A stretch of 38,626 bases of DNA. Source: Candidatus Parabeggiatoa sp. nov. 2. GTDB taxonomy: Bacteria > Pseudomonadota > Gammaproteobacteria > Beggiatoales > Beggiatoaceae. The position numbers were made by a program, and so were the translations under genes. Positions 9,496 through 17,888 of this stretch are shown one piece after another. Positions within the stretch are counted from its first letter, which is position 1. Every line of letters begins with the position of its first letter. A model generated the notes under the pieces. It saw only the letters and a list, made by a program, of their open reading frames with translations. It did not search any database and had not been told where the DNA came from. The stretch is from NCBI GenBank assembly GCA_002085445.1, contig NBMI01000024.1, forward strand, positions 1,173 through 39,798. Direction: 5' to 3'.

Positions 9496-10520
9496 GCTGA
9501 ACCCAATAATTTTGCTGTCAAATCGACAATTGGAATGACTCGTTCGTATGGCATGCGCGTTGGGCCAATCACACCGAGTACGCCTATCACTGCGCCCTTG
9601 ACGGTATAGGGAGAAGTAATCACGCTACAATCACATAATACTTCGTTGCCCGATTCTTCGCCAATAAAAATTTGCAGACTTTGGGCCTTGAGTGCGGTGT
9701 CAAGCAAGTGCAAAATATCGCGTTTTTCGTTGAACGCGACGAATAAATCACGCAATTTTTCCACATCGGATAGTTCGGCAACCGCCATGAGATTAGTTTG
9801 TCCTGCCATCACAAAATCGCGCTCTTTGGTGTCGAAGTTATCGAAGGCTTTGTCGGCCATTTCTATGACGGCTTGCATCATTTTGTCCATATCTTCGCGG
9901 GTTTTTTCCAATTCGCGTAGCAAGTCCTTACGCACGGTTTTTATATCTTTACCCACAAAAGCGTCGTTCAAATAATTGGCGGCACTTTGCAATTCGGCCG
10001 GTGAGTAACGACGACTTGTGTGTATAATGCGATTTTCGACATTCTGCTCGTTGAAAACTAGGACGGCTAAAACACGTTTTTCGGAAAGGGATAAAAATTC
10101 GACATGACGCAGTGCTTTGTAATTGTGCTTGGGGAGCATGACGAGTCCCGCAAAATGGGTAACCTCTGAGAGCAAATTAGAAGTTTGTTCCAACAAGCGT
10201 TGGTTATTATATTCTTGGGTGAACTGGTGACGCAAACGCTGTTCTTCTTCACGACTCAAGGGTTTCACTTGCAATAGGTTGTCAATAAACAGCCGATAAC
10301 CGCGCACGGTGGGAATACGACCGGCCGAGGTATGTGGTGAACAAACCAATCCCATTTCTTGAAGATCGGCCATCACGTTGCGGATGGTGGCTGGACTTAG
10401 ATCGAGATTGGTGTCGCGTGACAGTGTACGTGAGCCAATTGGTTGCCCATCACGGATATAACGATTGACTAACACTTTCAATAAGTGCTGGGCACGTTCA
10501 CTCAGGTTTTGACGGAGCAT
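9480..10520 (-). CDS. hrcA: Heat-inducible transcription repressor HrcA
   Basis: Repressor of class I heat-shock operons that normally binds the CIRCE operator. The 346 residues include an N-terminal winged helix-turn-helix with the family motifs LVNRYIRDGQPIGSRTLSR (about 16-34) and LSPATIRNVMADLQEMGLV (about 41-59), then SAGRIPTVRGYRLFIDNL (about 64-81). The central and C-terminal dimerisation/GAF-like part contains GEESGNEVLCDCSVITSPY and a final VIGPTRMPYERVIPIVDLTA. The start ATG has no obvious Shine-Dalgarno and follows a CAGTTAT-type microsatellite. The gene is divergent from nadK and upstream of grpE. No classical CIRCE is visible anywhere in the cluster. Confidence 0.95.
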   Translation of the reverse strand: MLRQNLSERAQHLLKVLVNRYIRDGQPIGSRTLSRDTNLDLSPATIRNVMADLQEMGLVCSPHTSAGRIPTVRGYRLFIDNLLQVKPLSREEEQRLRHQFTQEYNNQRLLEQTSNLLSEVTHFAGLVMLPKHNYKALRHVEFLSLSEKRVLAVLVFNEQNVENRIIHTSRRYSPAELQSAANYLNDAFVGKDIKTVRKDLLRELEKTREDMDKMMQAVIEMADKAFDNFDTKERDFVMAGQTNLMAVAELSDVEKLRDLFVAFNEKRDILHLLDTALKAQSLQIFIGEESGNEVLCDCSVITSPYTVKGAVIGVLGVIGPTRMPYERVIPIVDLTAKLLGSALNHH

Positions 10521-10524
10521 GTTC

Positions 10525-10790
10525 AGTTATCTCAGTGTTCAGTGATCAGTTTATCAGTGAACAGTTATCAGTTATTTCAGTGATCAGTTTATCAGTTATC
10601 AGTTATCAGTTATCAGTTATACGCAAAAGTTTTTGCTTTAATAAATTAGTTTCAGTTATCAGTATCATTTATCAGTTTACACTTTACACTGAAAACTTCT
10701 CACTTAAACTTCTCACTGAAAACTGAAAACACTGAACACTGAAATAACTGATCAGTGAAATAACTGATCACTGAAATCCATGTATGAATA
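10525..10790. repeat. CAGTTAT / TGATCAGTGA microsatellite between hrcA and nadK
   Basis: Irregular iterations of TCAGTTATCAGTTATCAGT and CACTGAAAACTGATCAGTGA fill the whole divergent intergenic region, which must also contain the promoters of hrcA and nadK. The same words recur near 7955-7990 and 24715-24800. Confidence 0.75.
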
Positions 10791-10794
10791 AACT

Positions 10795-11664
10795 ATGTTT
10801 CAAAATATAGGGCTTATCGCCAAACGCGGTGACGCGCAAGTTAAAGACTGTTTGGAAGTTTTGGTGGATTTTCTGCGTGAGCGTCATTTGAATATAGTGC
10901 TTGATGCCCCTAGTGCAAGGTTGTTGTCTCAGACGGATTTGAATGTTGCCGCCAATACTGAGGCGTTGGGCATCCATTGTGATTTAATTATCGTGATTGG
11001 CGGAGATGGTACGTTGTTACAGGCGGCGCGTTTATTAGCCAAGCATGATGTTTGCCTGTTGGGCATTAATTTGGGACGGCTGGGTTTTTTGACCGATATT
11101 TACCCGACTGAAATTGAGAAATATCTGGGTGAAATTTTGGACGGTGCGTTCCTTGAGGAAGACCGTTTTTTGATTTATGCAGAAGTTTATCGCGATAAGC
11201 ATTGTCTCTCTTATTGTAACGCGTTGAATGATATAGTTATTCATCGCGGTACGATGTCACACATGCTCACCTTTGATACTATAATTAATGGGCATTTTGT
11301 CAATTGCCAACGCGCAGATGGTTTGGTGGTGGCAACGCCCACCGGTTCTACCGCCTACGCTTTGTCCGCCGGTGGGCCTCTCATACATCCCTCTTTGAAT
11401 GCGTTGGTGTTGGTAACAATTTGTCCGCATACGCTTAGTAGTCGTCCGCTTGTGGTTGACGGTGACAGTTGCATACAAATTACTGTCGCCCATGATCAAA
11501 TAGGAGAGGCACAATTGAACGGTGATGGCGTGTTGTGTCATACGCTTATGCCGGGTGATAGCGTTGTGATTGAAAAACGCCAGTGCATTCGCTTGATCCA
11601 CCCGCAAGGACATGATCATTATGCGACGTTACGCGCTAAATTGGATTGGAGTAAGGCCGTTTGA
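10795..11664 (+). CDS. nadK: NAD(+) kinase
   Basis: Phosphorylates NAD to NADP in the cytoplasm. The 289 residues are close to the usual length (E. coli 292). The diagnostic GGDGT is at 69-73 in VIGGDGTLLQAARLL, followed by GINLGRLGFLTDI. The NE/D motif appears as ALNDIVIHRG, and the Gly-rich motif as DGLVVATPTGSTAYALSAGG, with TICPHTLSSRPLV after it. The start ATG lacks a strong ribosome-binding site; no better alternative is in frame. It lies upstream of recN, a common gammaproteobacterial neighbour, but a terminator-like hairpin separates the two. Confidence 0.96.
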   Translation: MFQNIGLIAKRGDAQVKDCLEVLVDFLRERHLNIVLDAPSARLLSQTDLNVAANTEALGIHCDLIIVIGGDGTLLQAARLLAKHDVCLLGINLGRLGFLTDIYPTEIEKYLGEILDGAFLEEDRFLIYAEVYRDKHCLSYCNALNDIVIHRGTMSHMLTFDTIINGHFVNCQRADGLVVATPTGSTAYALSAGGPLIHPSLNALVLVTICPHTLSSRPLVVDGDSCIQITVAHDQIGEAQLNGDGVLCHTLMPGDSVVIEKRQCIRLIHPQGHDHYATLRAKLDWSKAV

Positions 11665-11783
11665 TACCCTCACACCAAACTCTCCCAACGAGGGGGAATT
11701 TATTTGACCTTATTCATTTGACTGCGTTGAAAGTCCCTATATCATAAGGGATTCTTATGGGCCCACAACTCAAATTGTTTGCT

Positions 11784-11816
11784 AAAAATCCGATGTCTTT
11801 AAGACATCGGATTTTT
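11784..11816 (+). terminator. Rho-independent terminator after nadK
   Basis: AAAATCCGATG, a loop, CATCGGATTTTTT: a long A-T flanked hairpin with a run of six T, about 120 bp after the nadK stop. The A-tract/T-tract symmetry would allow it to act on both strands. The AAATCCGAT/ATCGGATTT arms are also found in the hairpins at 37387-37417 and 37476-37506, so it may be a member of that repeat family. Confidence 0.7.
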
Positions 11817-11918
11817 TGATAAGTAGAATGGTTTTTTCACCGTTCCTAATTTTTATAATTGGATTTTTGGGTAAAGATAAGCCTCTGTGGAGAGGGTGAG
11901 GGTGAGGTAAATTGAAAA

Positions 11919-13601
11919 GTGTTGCACTATTTACAGATTGAGAATTTTGCCATCGTTGATCAGTTGAAACTGCACTTCAATAGCGGCCTCACCATCATCA
12001 GCGGCGAAACGGGGGCCGGTAAGTCCATTTTAATTGATGCCCTTGGCTTGGCGCTCGGTGATAGAGCCGATAGCACACTTGTGCGACAAGGTCGTGAAAC
12101 GGCGGTGGTTAATGCCGTTTTCACGTTGCCTCCCGCCGCGCAAGAGTGGTTGCAACAAAAAAAATTAAATAATAGTCATGAATGTCTTGTGCGCCGCGTG
12201 ATTAATCACAATGGGCGCTCGCGGGGTTATATTAATGATCAGCCGGTTTCGGTGCAGTTGTTACGCCAATTAGGCGAACAATTGGTGGATATTCATGGGC
12301 AACATGCTCATCAATCGTTGTTAAAATCTGAGGTACAACGTCAATTAGTTGATGGCTTGGCCGTTGATAACAGCGTTTTGGAACGAGTCGCACAGATTTA
12401 TGAGCGTTGGAAATCTCTCCGGGCGGCCTTGGATAATTTGGGCGGTGAGGATCGTGAGGCTAAAATCGCATTTTTGCGCTATCAGGTAGAGGAACTAGAG
12501 GGCTTTGAGTTGACAACGGAAGCCTTGGATCGTTTGGAGAATGAGCATCGCCGCCTTGCTAATGCTCAAAAGTTGTTAGAACATAGTCAATCGGCGCTGA
12601 CGTTATTGGATAATGATGAAAGCGGTTCAACGTTGTCTTGTCTTAGCCAAGCCAGTCATGTTTTGGAAGATGTGCAACAACATGATTCCCAACTCAATAA
12701 TATTACGGTCTTGTTGGAAAATGCCATTATTCACACGCAGGAAGCAGTGGGAGAGTTGCGCCATTATCTGCATCATTTGGATATCGATTCCGCCAGTTTA
12801 CAAGAAGTGCAACAACAAATTGCTACGCTTCAGGATTTAGCCCGTAAACACCGTGTCCGCTTTACTGATTTGCCGGCTCATTTTGAAAAACTCACTAGGG
12901 AATTAAATGAATTGGAGAATTACGAAGAAAACGCGAGTCGTTTAGAAGGGGAACTCGCTGAAGTTTTGCAAGATTATCGTGTGGCGGCCGAAGCGTTGCA
13001 TCAACAGCGTGTCCAAATCGCGCAACAATTGGCTGAGAAAATCTCGGCCGAGATGCACAGACTGGGGATGCCGGGAGGACAATTGGTGATTGCTGTTAGT
13101 GCTGATGAAGATGCGCCCCCGGCCGCCACCGGTACCGATATCATTGAATTTCTCGTCACAACTAATCCCGGGCATCCGCCCAAGCCGTTGCAAAAAGTGG
13201 CATCTGGTGGTGAATTGTCGCGGATTAGTTTAGCCATACAAGTCGTTACGGCCCAAAGCAGCGGCGTACCTATTTTGGTGTTTGATGAAGTGGATGTTGG
13301 CATTGGCGGTGGCGTGGCTGAAATTGTGGGAAAACTATTGAATCATTTAGCCCAACAACGTCAAGTGCTGTGCATTACACATTTGCCACAAGTGGCTTGC
13401 CAAGGCGATCATCATTTACAAGTCAATAAAACCATTAATCAACAAAGCACCCATGCCTATATTAATGTTTTAGATAATCAACAACGTGTCGAAGAAATTG
13501 CGCGAATGTTAGGCGGAATAGAAATCACCTCGCAAACTTTAGCTCATGCCCAAGAAATGTTACAACGCAGCACTGCTCGCTTTCCATCCAAGGCCGTTTA
13601 G
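11919..13601 (+). CDS. recN: DNA repair protein RecN
   Basis: SMC-like ATPase of recombinational double-strand break repair. The 560 residues (E. coli 553) have Walker A GETGAGKSI at about 29-37. A long central coiled-coil region follows, then the ABC signature VASGGELSRISLA, Walker B ILVFDEVDVGIGG and CITHLPQVACQGDHH near the C-terminus. The start is a GTG (GTG TTG CAC...), giving MLHYLQIENFAIVDQL, the normal RecN N-terminus. GAGG lies about 11 bases upstream, inside a GAGGGTGAGGGTGAGG repeat tract; TTG one codon later is the alternative. Confidence 0.96.
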   Translation: MLHYLQIENFAIVDQLKLHFNSGLTIISGETGAGKSILIDALGLALGDRADSTLVRQGRETAVVNAVFTLPPAAQEWLQQKKLNNSHECLVRRVINHNGRSRGYINDQPVSVQLLRQLGEQLVDIHGQHAHQSLLKSEVQRQLVDGLAVDNSVLERVAQIYERWKSLRAALDNLGGEDREAKIAFLRYQVEELEGFELTTEALDRLENEHRRLANAQKLLEHSQSALTLLDNDESGSTLSCLSQASHVLEDVQQHDSQLNNITVLLENAIIHTQEAVGELRHYLHHLDIDSASLQEVQQQIATLQDLARKHRVRFTDLPAHFEKLTRELNELENYEENASRLEGELAEVLQDYRVAAEALHQQRVQIAQQLAEKISAEMHRLGMPGGQLVIAVSADEDAPPAATGTDIIEFLVTTNPGHPPKPLQKVASGGELSRISLAIQVVTAQSSGVPILVFDEVDVGIGGGVAEIVGKLLNHLAQQRQVLCITHLPQVACQGDHHLQVNKTINQQSTHAYINVLDNQQRVEEIARMLGGIEITSQTLAHAQEMLQRSTARFPSKAV

Positions 13602-14228
13602 AAAGACTCCAACGCTTGCTGCTTTGGAACCAACCTTTGGAGCCTTTGGAGCCAACCTTTGGACGAAGAAGCTTTTTCTTGCCCACCACCAAAATACGAC
13701 GAAGGTGGGCAACACGTTGCCCACCCTACTGTTGGGTACAGCGAAACTTGCGTTTAGCGAACGCCAATTACGGGGTATCGAGTACAACTAATTACGCGGA
13801 TAAGCGAATTAAGATTTCATTAACTGGCCCTATTTTCGCGGATTAATCGGAACGTCTGCCGGTGAAAAAGAAATACATAAATAAGATCGCGTCGAAAATC
13901 CACCTAAATATTTATTTACCAAGGGCATTCAAAAATGCCTATAAAAATCCGTTTATTCCTAAAAGAAGTTGTACTATCACTATAACTATAGTTGTCCAGA
14001 AAAATACTTTTATCAAAAGTTTATCCTTTTGTTGATAAAAGACTTTCCTCCTCGGTTCGCTAAACTTCGTTAGTAGCTCTGCTAGTTCAACCTCTTCAGT
14101 TTTTGGGTACCAAAATATTTTTATGAAAATCTATACATGGATTGAATTTAAGCCACTGTGAGGCGATAAATCGCCTACTACAAACGGGTAGGTGAGGCGA
14201 TAAATCGCCTACTACAAACGACAAACCA
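13602..14228. other. Intergenic region without genes, several hairpins
   Basis: Contains CCAACCTTTGGAGCCTTTGG iterations (13620-13665), a hairpin GTGGGCAAC-AC-GTTGCCCAC (13705-13724), GGCATTCAAAAATGCC (about 13924), an imperfect hairpin CTTTTATCAAAAG...CTTTTGTTGATAAAAG (about 14008-14042), and the 29-bp direct repeat at 14158-14220. No coding frame is convincing. Confidence 0.6.
14158..14220. repeat. Tandem 29-bp repeat with AGGCGAT-AA-ATCGCCT hairpin
   Basis: Two perfect copies of GTGAGGCGATAAATCGCCTA followed by CTACAAACG, at 14158-14186 and 14192-14220, ending 8 bp before the next start codon. Relatives (CACTAGGCGGTA, ATCGCCTACGACAAAC) occur at 18541-18573 and 18703-18714. Confidence 0.75.
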
Positions 14229-14813
14229 ATGACCAAACTTTTAGAGACTCTCAAGATAGTCAACGGTACTGCCCCTTTTTTGGAATTTCACAACGAGCGG
14301 TTAAACTATGCCAGACAAGCACTATTTAACGTCCAAGACACAATCGATTTGAAAGATGTTATCCAAGCACCACCACAAATTGGCATTTATAGATGTCGGG
14401 TTATCTACTCAGAAACGATAGAAGCTGTTGAATATATCCCCCATCAAGACAGAGACTTTCAAAGCTTAAAAATAGTGGAAGATGACAATATCGACTATGA
14501 ATTTAAATATCACAATCGGAACGATATAAATCGTTTAGTCACACTCAAAGGTTCGGCCGATGACATATTAATCATCAAAAAAGGCCTCGTCACCGACACA
14601 TCAATAGCCAACGTTGCCTTTTGGCACCAAGACAAATGGCTCACGCCCTTAACGCCACTCTTAAAAGGCACAACGCGAGCGCGGCTATTAACAGAAAAAC
14701 AAATCTTTGAGGCTAACATTCGGGCTGAAGATTTAAAGCATTTTTCTAAAATGGCAATCATGAATGCACTGATTGGCTTCTATACCCTAGAAAATTTCAA
14801 ACTTCTTTTTTAA
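14229..14813 (+). CDS. Short class IV aminotransferase family protein
   Basis: PLP-dependent fold-type IV enzyme related to aminodeoxychorismate lyase (PabC) and branched-chain aminotransferases. The segment FKYHNRNDINRL holds the probable PLP-binding Lys93, equivalent by position to KHLNRLEQ in E. coli PabC. It is followed by ADDILIIKKGLVTDTSIANVAFW, which aligns with the PabC segment ending ECCAANLFW. With 194 residues it is much shorter than PabC (about 270), lacking much of the N-terminal domain. Such compact forms exist in sequence databases as class IV aminotransferase family proteins. No pab gene is adjacent, so the substrate is unknown. The ATG has a poor Shine-Dalgarno and starts right after the 29-bp repeats. 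Confidence 0.8.
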   Translation: MTKLLETLKIVNGTAPFLEFHNERLNYARQALFNVQDTIDLKDVIQAPPQIGIYRCRVIYSETIEAVEYIPHQDRDFQSLKIVEDDNIDYEFKYHNRNDINRLVTLKGSADDILIIKKGLVTDTSIANVAFWHQDKWLTPLTPLLKGTTRARLLTEKQIFEANIRAEDLKHFSKMAIMNALIGFYTLENFKLLF

Positions 14814-14883
14814 AGTCTCAGCCTGAGTGCTTGGCGATCCTTGCACGAGCAAAAATTAGGCTATAATAATTTTTTTAAGACCA

Positions 14884-14904
14884 GCGGGGTTTTTAAAACC
14901 CCGC
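14884..14904 (+). terminator. GC-rich hairpin GCGGGGTTTT-T-AAAACCCCGC
   Basis: Ten-bp perfect stem in the short gap after the aminotransferase. No T tract follows; possible terminator or REP-like hairpin. CCCCGCGG recurs 30 bp on. Confidence 0.45.
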
Positions 14905-14957
14905 ATATCTCGATCAAAAACCCCGCGGCTCTTCAATAAAAACTGAGTAAATTCAAC

Positions 14958-15563
14958 ATGTTACTAAAAAATCATCCCCTAAAAAAACTTGCCAAGTTGG
15001 CACTCGTCACGATTTTTAGCCTATTAACGGGGTGGCACGCCACTTCCCAAGCCACACCAGAGTATGATCCGCTCTATGACAAAGAGCGCATCATCTTTTT
15101 TCAGGTTGTCAACGTCTCAGCGGATGATGTTTTAAATCTTCGCAAATTCCCTAATTATCGCAGTCGAAAAGCGGGTCAAATCCCCGCCAATCAAGAATGC
15201 GTTGCCTATTTAAACAAGATACGCCAGAAACGATACCGTAAATACTCACGGAAGTGGGTAAAGGTGACTCACAAAGGAGTCCAAGGCTGGGCGAATTTGC
15301 GCTACCTGCGCCAAACAGAATGGGGTTGTGGGACGTTCTATCAAATCGTCAACGTGCCCGATCATTTAAACCTGCGTCAATCCCCTGATCATCGCAGTCA
15401 AAAAGTGGGTCAAATTCCTGCTGAAGAAGAAGAATGTCTTATCGCGTTAGACGAAGTTGAAGTCCCAAATAAAAAATGGGTTCTGCTGCAATACGCCGGT
15501 GTCAAGGGATGGGTAAACTCGCGCTATCTCAAAAAAATCGACGTTGATGAGTGCGACGTATAA
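14958..15563 (+). CDS. Exported protein with two bacterial SH3 (SH3b) domains
   Basis: A positively charged N-terminus and hydrophobic stretch (LAKLALVTIFSLLTGWHA) form a signal peptide, likely cleaved after ATSQA near residue 33. Two SH3b repeats follow. Repeat one (about 48-115) contains VNVSADDVLNLRKFPNYRS, KAGQIP and WVKVTHKGVQGWANLRYL. Repeat two (about 130-195) contains VNVPDHLNLRQSPDHRSQ, KVGQIP and WVLLQYAGVKGWVNSRYL. Each has the DVLNLR-type and GW-N-RYL hallmarks of SH3_3. SH3b domains often bind peptidoglycan or peptides, so a periplasmic wall-associated role is likely. It precedes two lipoproteins on the same strand. The exact ligand is unknown. Confidence 0.8.
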   Translation: MLLKNHPLKKLAKLALVTIFSLLTGWHATSQATPEYDPLYDKERIIFFQVVNVSADDVLNLRKFPNYRSRKAGQIPANQECVAYLNKIRQKRYRKYSRKWVKVTHKGVQGWANLRYLRQTEWGCGTFYQIVNVPDHLNLRQSPDHRSQKVGQIPAEEEECLIALDEVEVPNKKWVLLQYAGVKGWVNSRYLKKIDVDECDV

Positions 15564-15752
15564 GGGAGGCACGACAAAAATATACTCAAGATGGTTTGAG
15601 AAACAAAGCGAAAATAACTTTCCAGGTATACTTGGCACGGCTAAAAACTGAAACGACTTCGTTTCAAATCCTAACCATTTGCAGTATATTGCTGTTAAAA
15701 AATCCTCGCAGTCATTCTGTAATCCTTTATCTTTTGACGGAGATTTTAATTG

Positions 15753-16610
15753 ATGAATATGACCCTAAAAACGATTTATTTCGCACTGTTAACAGCCTTC
15801 GCGCTGTCATCTTGTGTGAACAACACAGATGACTTGGCAGTACAATCACCAACACGGGGATCACAGAACTTGGTACCGAACAATCCACAATCCATCCAAG
15901 TCAGTAAGAAGGATGCCGCCAAGATCGGACATAAAATTTGGATGAATGAAGGGGCCGCCAAGGTAAAAAACCTAACCGTTTGGAATAAGGGCGAAACTTT
16001 TGCCTCGCTCGGTATCGGTCATTTTATCTGGTATCCGGTAGGGCAAGAAGGGCCCTATGATGAACAATTTCCAAAACTACTCACATTTTTGCGACGGCAA
16101 AGAACTCAACTCCCTGACTGGTTAAAAACCACGCCCGATTGTCCTTGGAATTCCCGTCGGGAATTTTATAACAATATAAAAAGTAGGCGGATGGTTGAGT
16201 TACGCAAGTTGCTCAAAGACACTATCCCCCAGCAAGTGGCGTTTATTATAGTACGCTTGGAGAAGACTTTGCCGAAAATGATGGCGGCCTTGCCGACAAA
16301 AGAGCAGCGAGCACGTGTGCGTAAACAGTTTTATCGTGTGGCGCAACAACCGCAGGGCGTTTATGCCTTAATTGATTATGTGAATTTCAAAGGCGAGGGC
16401 ACTGATCCAAAGGAACGCTATGACAATCAAGGTTGGGGATTATTGCAGGTGTTAGAAAATATGCCGGGCACGTCGAAGAATGTGATGGCCGAATTTGCGA
16501 AGGCGGCCGACAAGGTGCTCAGGCGCCGTGTACGGAATGCGCCGAGAGATGAAAGGCGCTGGCTACGAGGGTGGCGAAAGCGTCTTAGGACTTATACTTA
16601 TGAATTTTAG
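15753..16610 (+). CDS. Lipoprotein, possible divergent lysozyme-like fold (paralogue 1)
   Basis: Predicted outer- or inner-membrane lipoprotein of 285 residues: signal peptide MNMTLKTIYFALLTAFALSS with lipobox LSSC. I chose the ATG at 15753 because GGAG lies about ten bases upstream; a TTG immediately before it is less likely. The conserved core (IWMNEGAAKVKNLTVWNKGE then FASLGIGHFIWYP) places a Glu about 24 residues before a GIGH motif. In T4-type lysozymes the catalytic Glu of DEG is followed by TIGIGH about 20 residues on, with Y-D-x-x-G between, here W-N-K-G. That resemblance is my inference; I do not recognise a named family. The C-terminal half has VYALIDYVNFKGEGTDPKERY and GWGLLQVLENM. 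A paralogue follows at 17025-17882. Confidence 0.75.
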   Translation: MNMTLKTIYFALLTAFALSSCVNNTDDLAVQSPTRGSQNLVPNNPQSIQVSKKDAAKIGHKIWMNEGAAKVKNLTVWNKGETFASLGIGHFIWYPVGQEGPYDEQFPKLLTFLRRQRTQLPDWLKTTPDCPWNSRREFYNNIKSRRMVELRKLLKDTIPQQVAFIIVRLEKTLPKMMAALPTKEQRARVRKQFYRVAQQPQGVYALIDYVNFKGEGTDPKERYDNQGWGLLQVLENMPGTSKNVMAEFAKAADKVLRRRVRNAPRDERRWLRGWRKRLRTYTYEF

Positions 16611-17024
16611 TTTTGGTAATTAGTCATTAGTCATTGGTAATTGGTCATTGGTTTCGCGGCTTGATTATACTTTAGCCGCGAATGAATGTTGTTTCGTCCA
16701 TAAGAAACAAAAAGTTCGCAAAATATAATGAAAAATGAACAATATTGTACCTGACAATTTCTTTAAGTCATTAATAGAAAAAATGTCCGGTACACAGATA
16801 TATTGTACTGAAAAAGATTCGTATAAGATAAATCTTTGTACCGAACAATTTATTTAGGGCGCATTTCTATTTTTCCGCTTACAATAATCAATAACAAAAC
16901 TATTTACCCCGATGGGGTTGAATATATAATGGAAAATTCATCATGAAAATTTCTTCATTTTTCAGTTAGAAACTGGGTTTCTCATCTTACAGAACTCTCA
17001 CAATATCAACCAAGGAAAATTTTT
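16611..17024. other. Intergenic region with repeat fragments
   Basis: No gene seen. It contains TAGTCATTAGTCATTGGTAA iterations (16620-16655). It also has related words ACAATATTGTACCTGACAAT, GTCCGGTACACAG, ATATTGTACTG and TTTGTACCGAACAATTTATT between 16740 and 16855 that look like the remains of an inverted-repeat element. The string GGGCGCATTTCTAT (16857) is shared with 1679-1692. Confidence 0.5.
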
Positions 17025-17882
17025 ATGAATATAGGCTTAAAAACAAATTATTTAATCATCTTCGCCGCCAGTGCGCTGATACTGTCATCTTGTGCTACTC
17101 CACCACCTGAACCATCTGAACCTAAACCCAAAAAACCGGCCCAAGCGCCAAAGCCAGAATACATCCAAGTTGCTTTACGCGATGCCCAGATGATCGGGCA
17201 AAAAATTTGGATGAATGAAGGTTCTGCCAAGGTAGAAAACCTGACGGTTTGGAATAAAGGCGAAGAGTTTGCATCACTCGGTATCGGTCATTTTATTTGG
17301 TATCCGGCGGGTAAACAGGGCCGTTATACAGAAACATTTCCCCAACTGATTACTTTTTTGCAAAAGCAAGGTGTTCAAGTTCCAGCTTGGTTGCAAAACA
17401 CGCCCGACGCGCCTTGGAACTCGCATGAGGCCTTCAAATACTATGAACAAAGTCCTCAGATGGTGGAATTACGCACCCTGCTTGTCAATACCATTCCTCA
17501 GCAAGTGCAGTTTATCATCCAACGCTTGGAGCAGGCTTTGCCGACAATGTTGGAAAGCTTGCCCACGGAAAGACAACGTAACCATGTGTTTAAACAATTT
17601 TATCGCGTCGCTACTACCGCACCCAACGGCGTTTATGCTTTAGTCGATTATGTGAATTTCAAAGGCGAAGGCACCAAGCCAAAAGAACGCTATCGAGGGC
17701 AAGGCTGGGGATTATTGCAGGTGCTTGAAAATATGCAGGGCAATTCGGCTGATGTGATGGGTGAGTTTGCTCAGGCGGCCGAATTTGTTCTCAGGCGCCG
17801 CATTCAAAATTCTCCGCCAGAACGTAATGAATCTCGTTGGTTTCAGGGCTGGAAAAATCGCATTAAAACTTATACTTATTAA
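17025..17882 (+). CDS. Lipoprotein, possible divergent lysozyme-like fold (paralogue 2)
   Basis: Tandem paralogue of 15753-16610, also 285 residues. Signal peptide MNIGLKTNYLIIFAASALIL with lipobox LSSC, then a Pro-rich linker (PPPEPSEPKPKKPAQAPKPE) replacing the Asn/Gln-rich linker of paralogue 1. The shared core has IWMNEGSAKVENLTVWNKGE, FASLGIGHFIWYP, PWNSHEAF, YALVDYVNFKGEGTKPKERY and GWGLLQVLENM. The Glu plus GIGH pattern, the WNKGE between them and both C-terminal motifs are strictly kept, so these are the likely functional residues. AAGG precedes the ATG by nine bases. Function unknown; cell-wall hydrolase or wall-binding role inferred from the motif and the SH3b neighbour. Confidence 0.75.
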   Translation: MNIGLKTNYLIIFAASALILSSCATPPPEPSEPKPKKPAQAPKPEYIQVALRDAQMIGQKIWMNEGSAKVENLTVWNKGEEFASLGIGHFIWYPAGKQGRYTETFPQLITFLQKQGVQVPAWLQNTPDAPWNSHEAFKYYEQSPQMVELRTLLVNTIPQQVQFIIQRLEQALPTMLESLPTERQRNHVFKQFYRVATTAPNGVYALVDYVNFKGEGTKPKERYRGQGWGLLQVLENMQGNSADVMGEFAQAAEFVLRRRIQNSPPERNESRWFQGWKNRIKTYTY

Positions 17883-17888
17883 TTATCT

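Noticed and set aside
10535..10726. 63-codon frame between hrcA and nadK
   Set aside because: Consists of CAGTTAT microsatellite translated as SVISYQL.
15551..15832. 93-codon frame between the SH3b gene and lipoprotein 1
   Set aside because: GTG start inside the end of the SH3b gene, unprotein-like composition, overlaps the next gene start.
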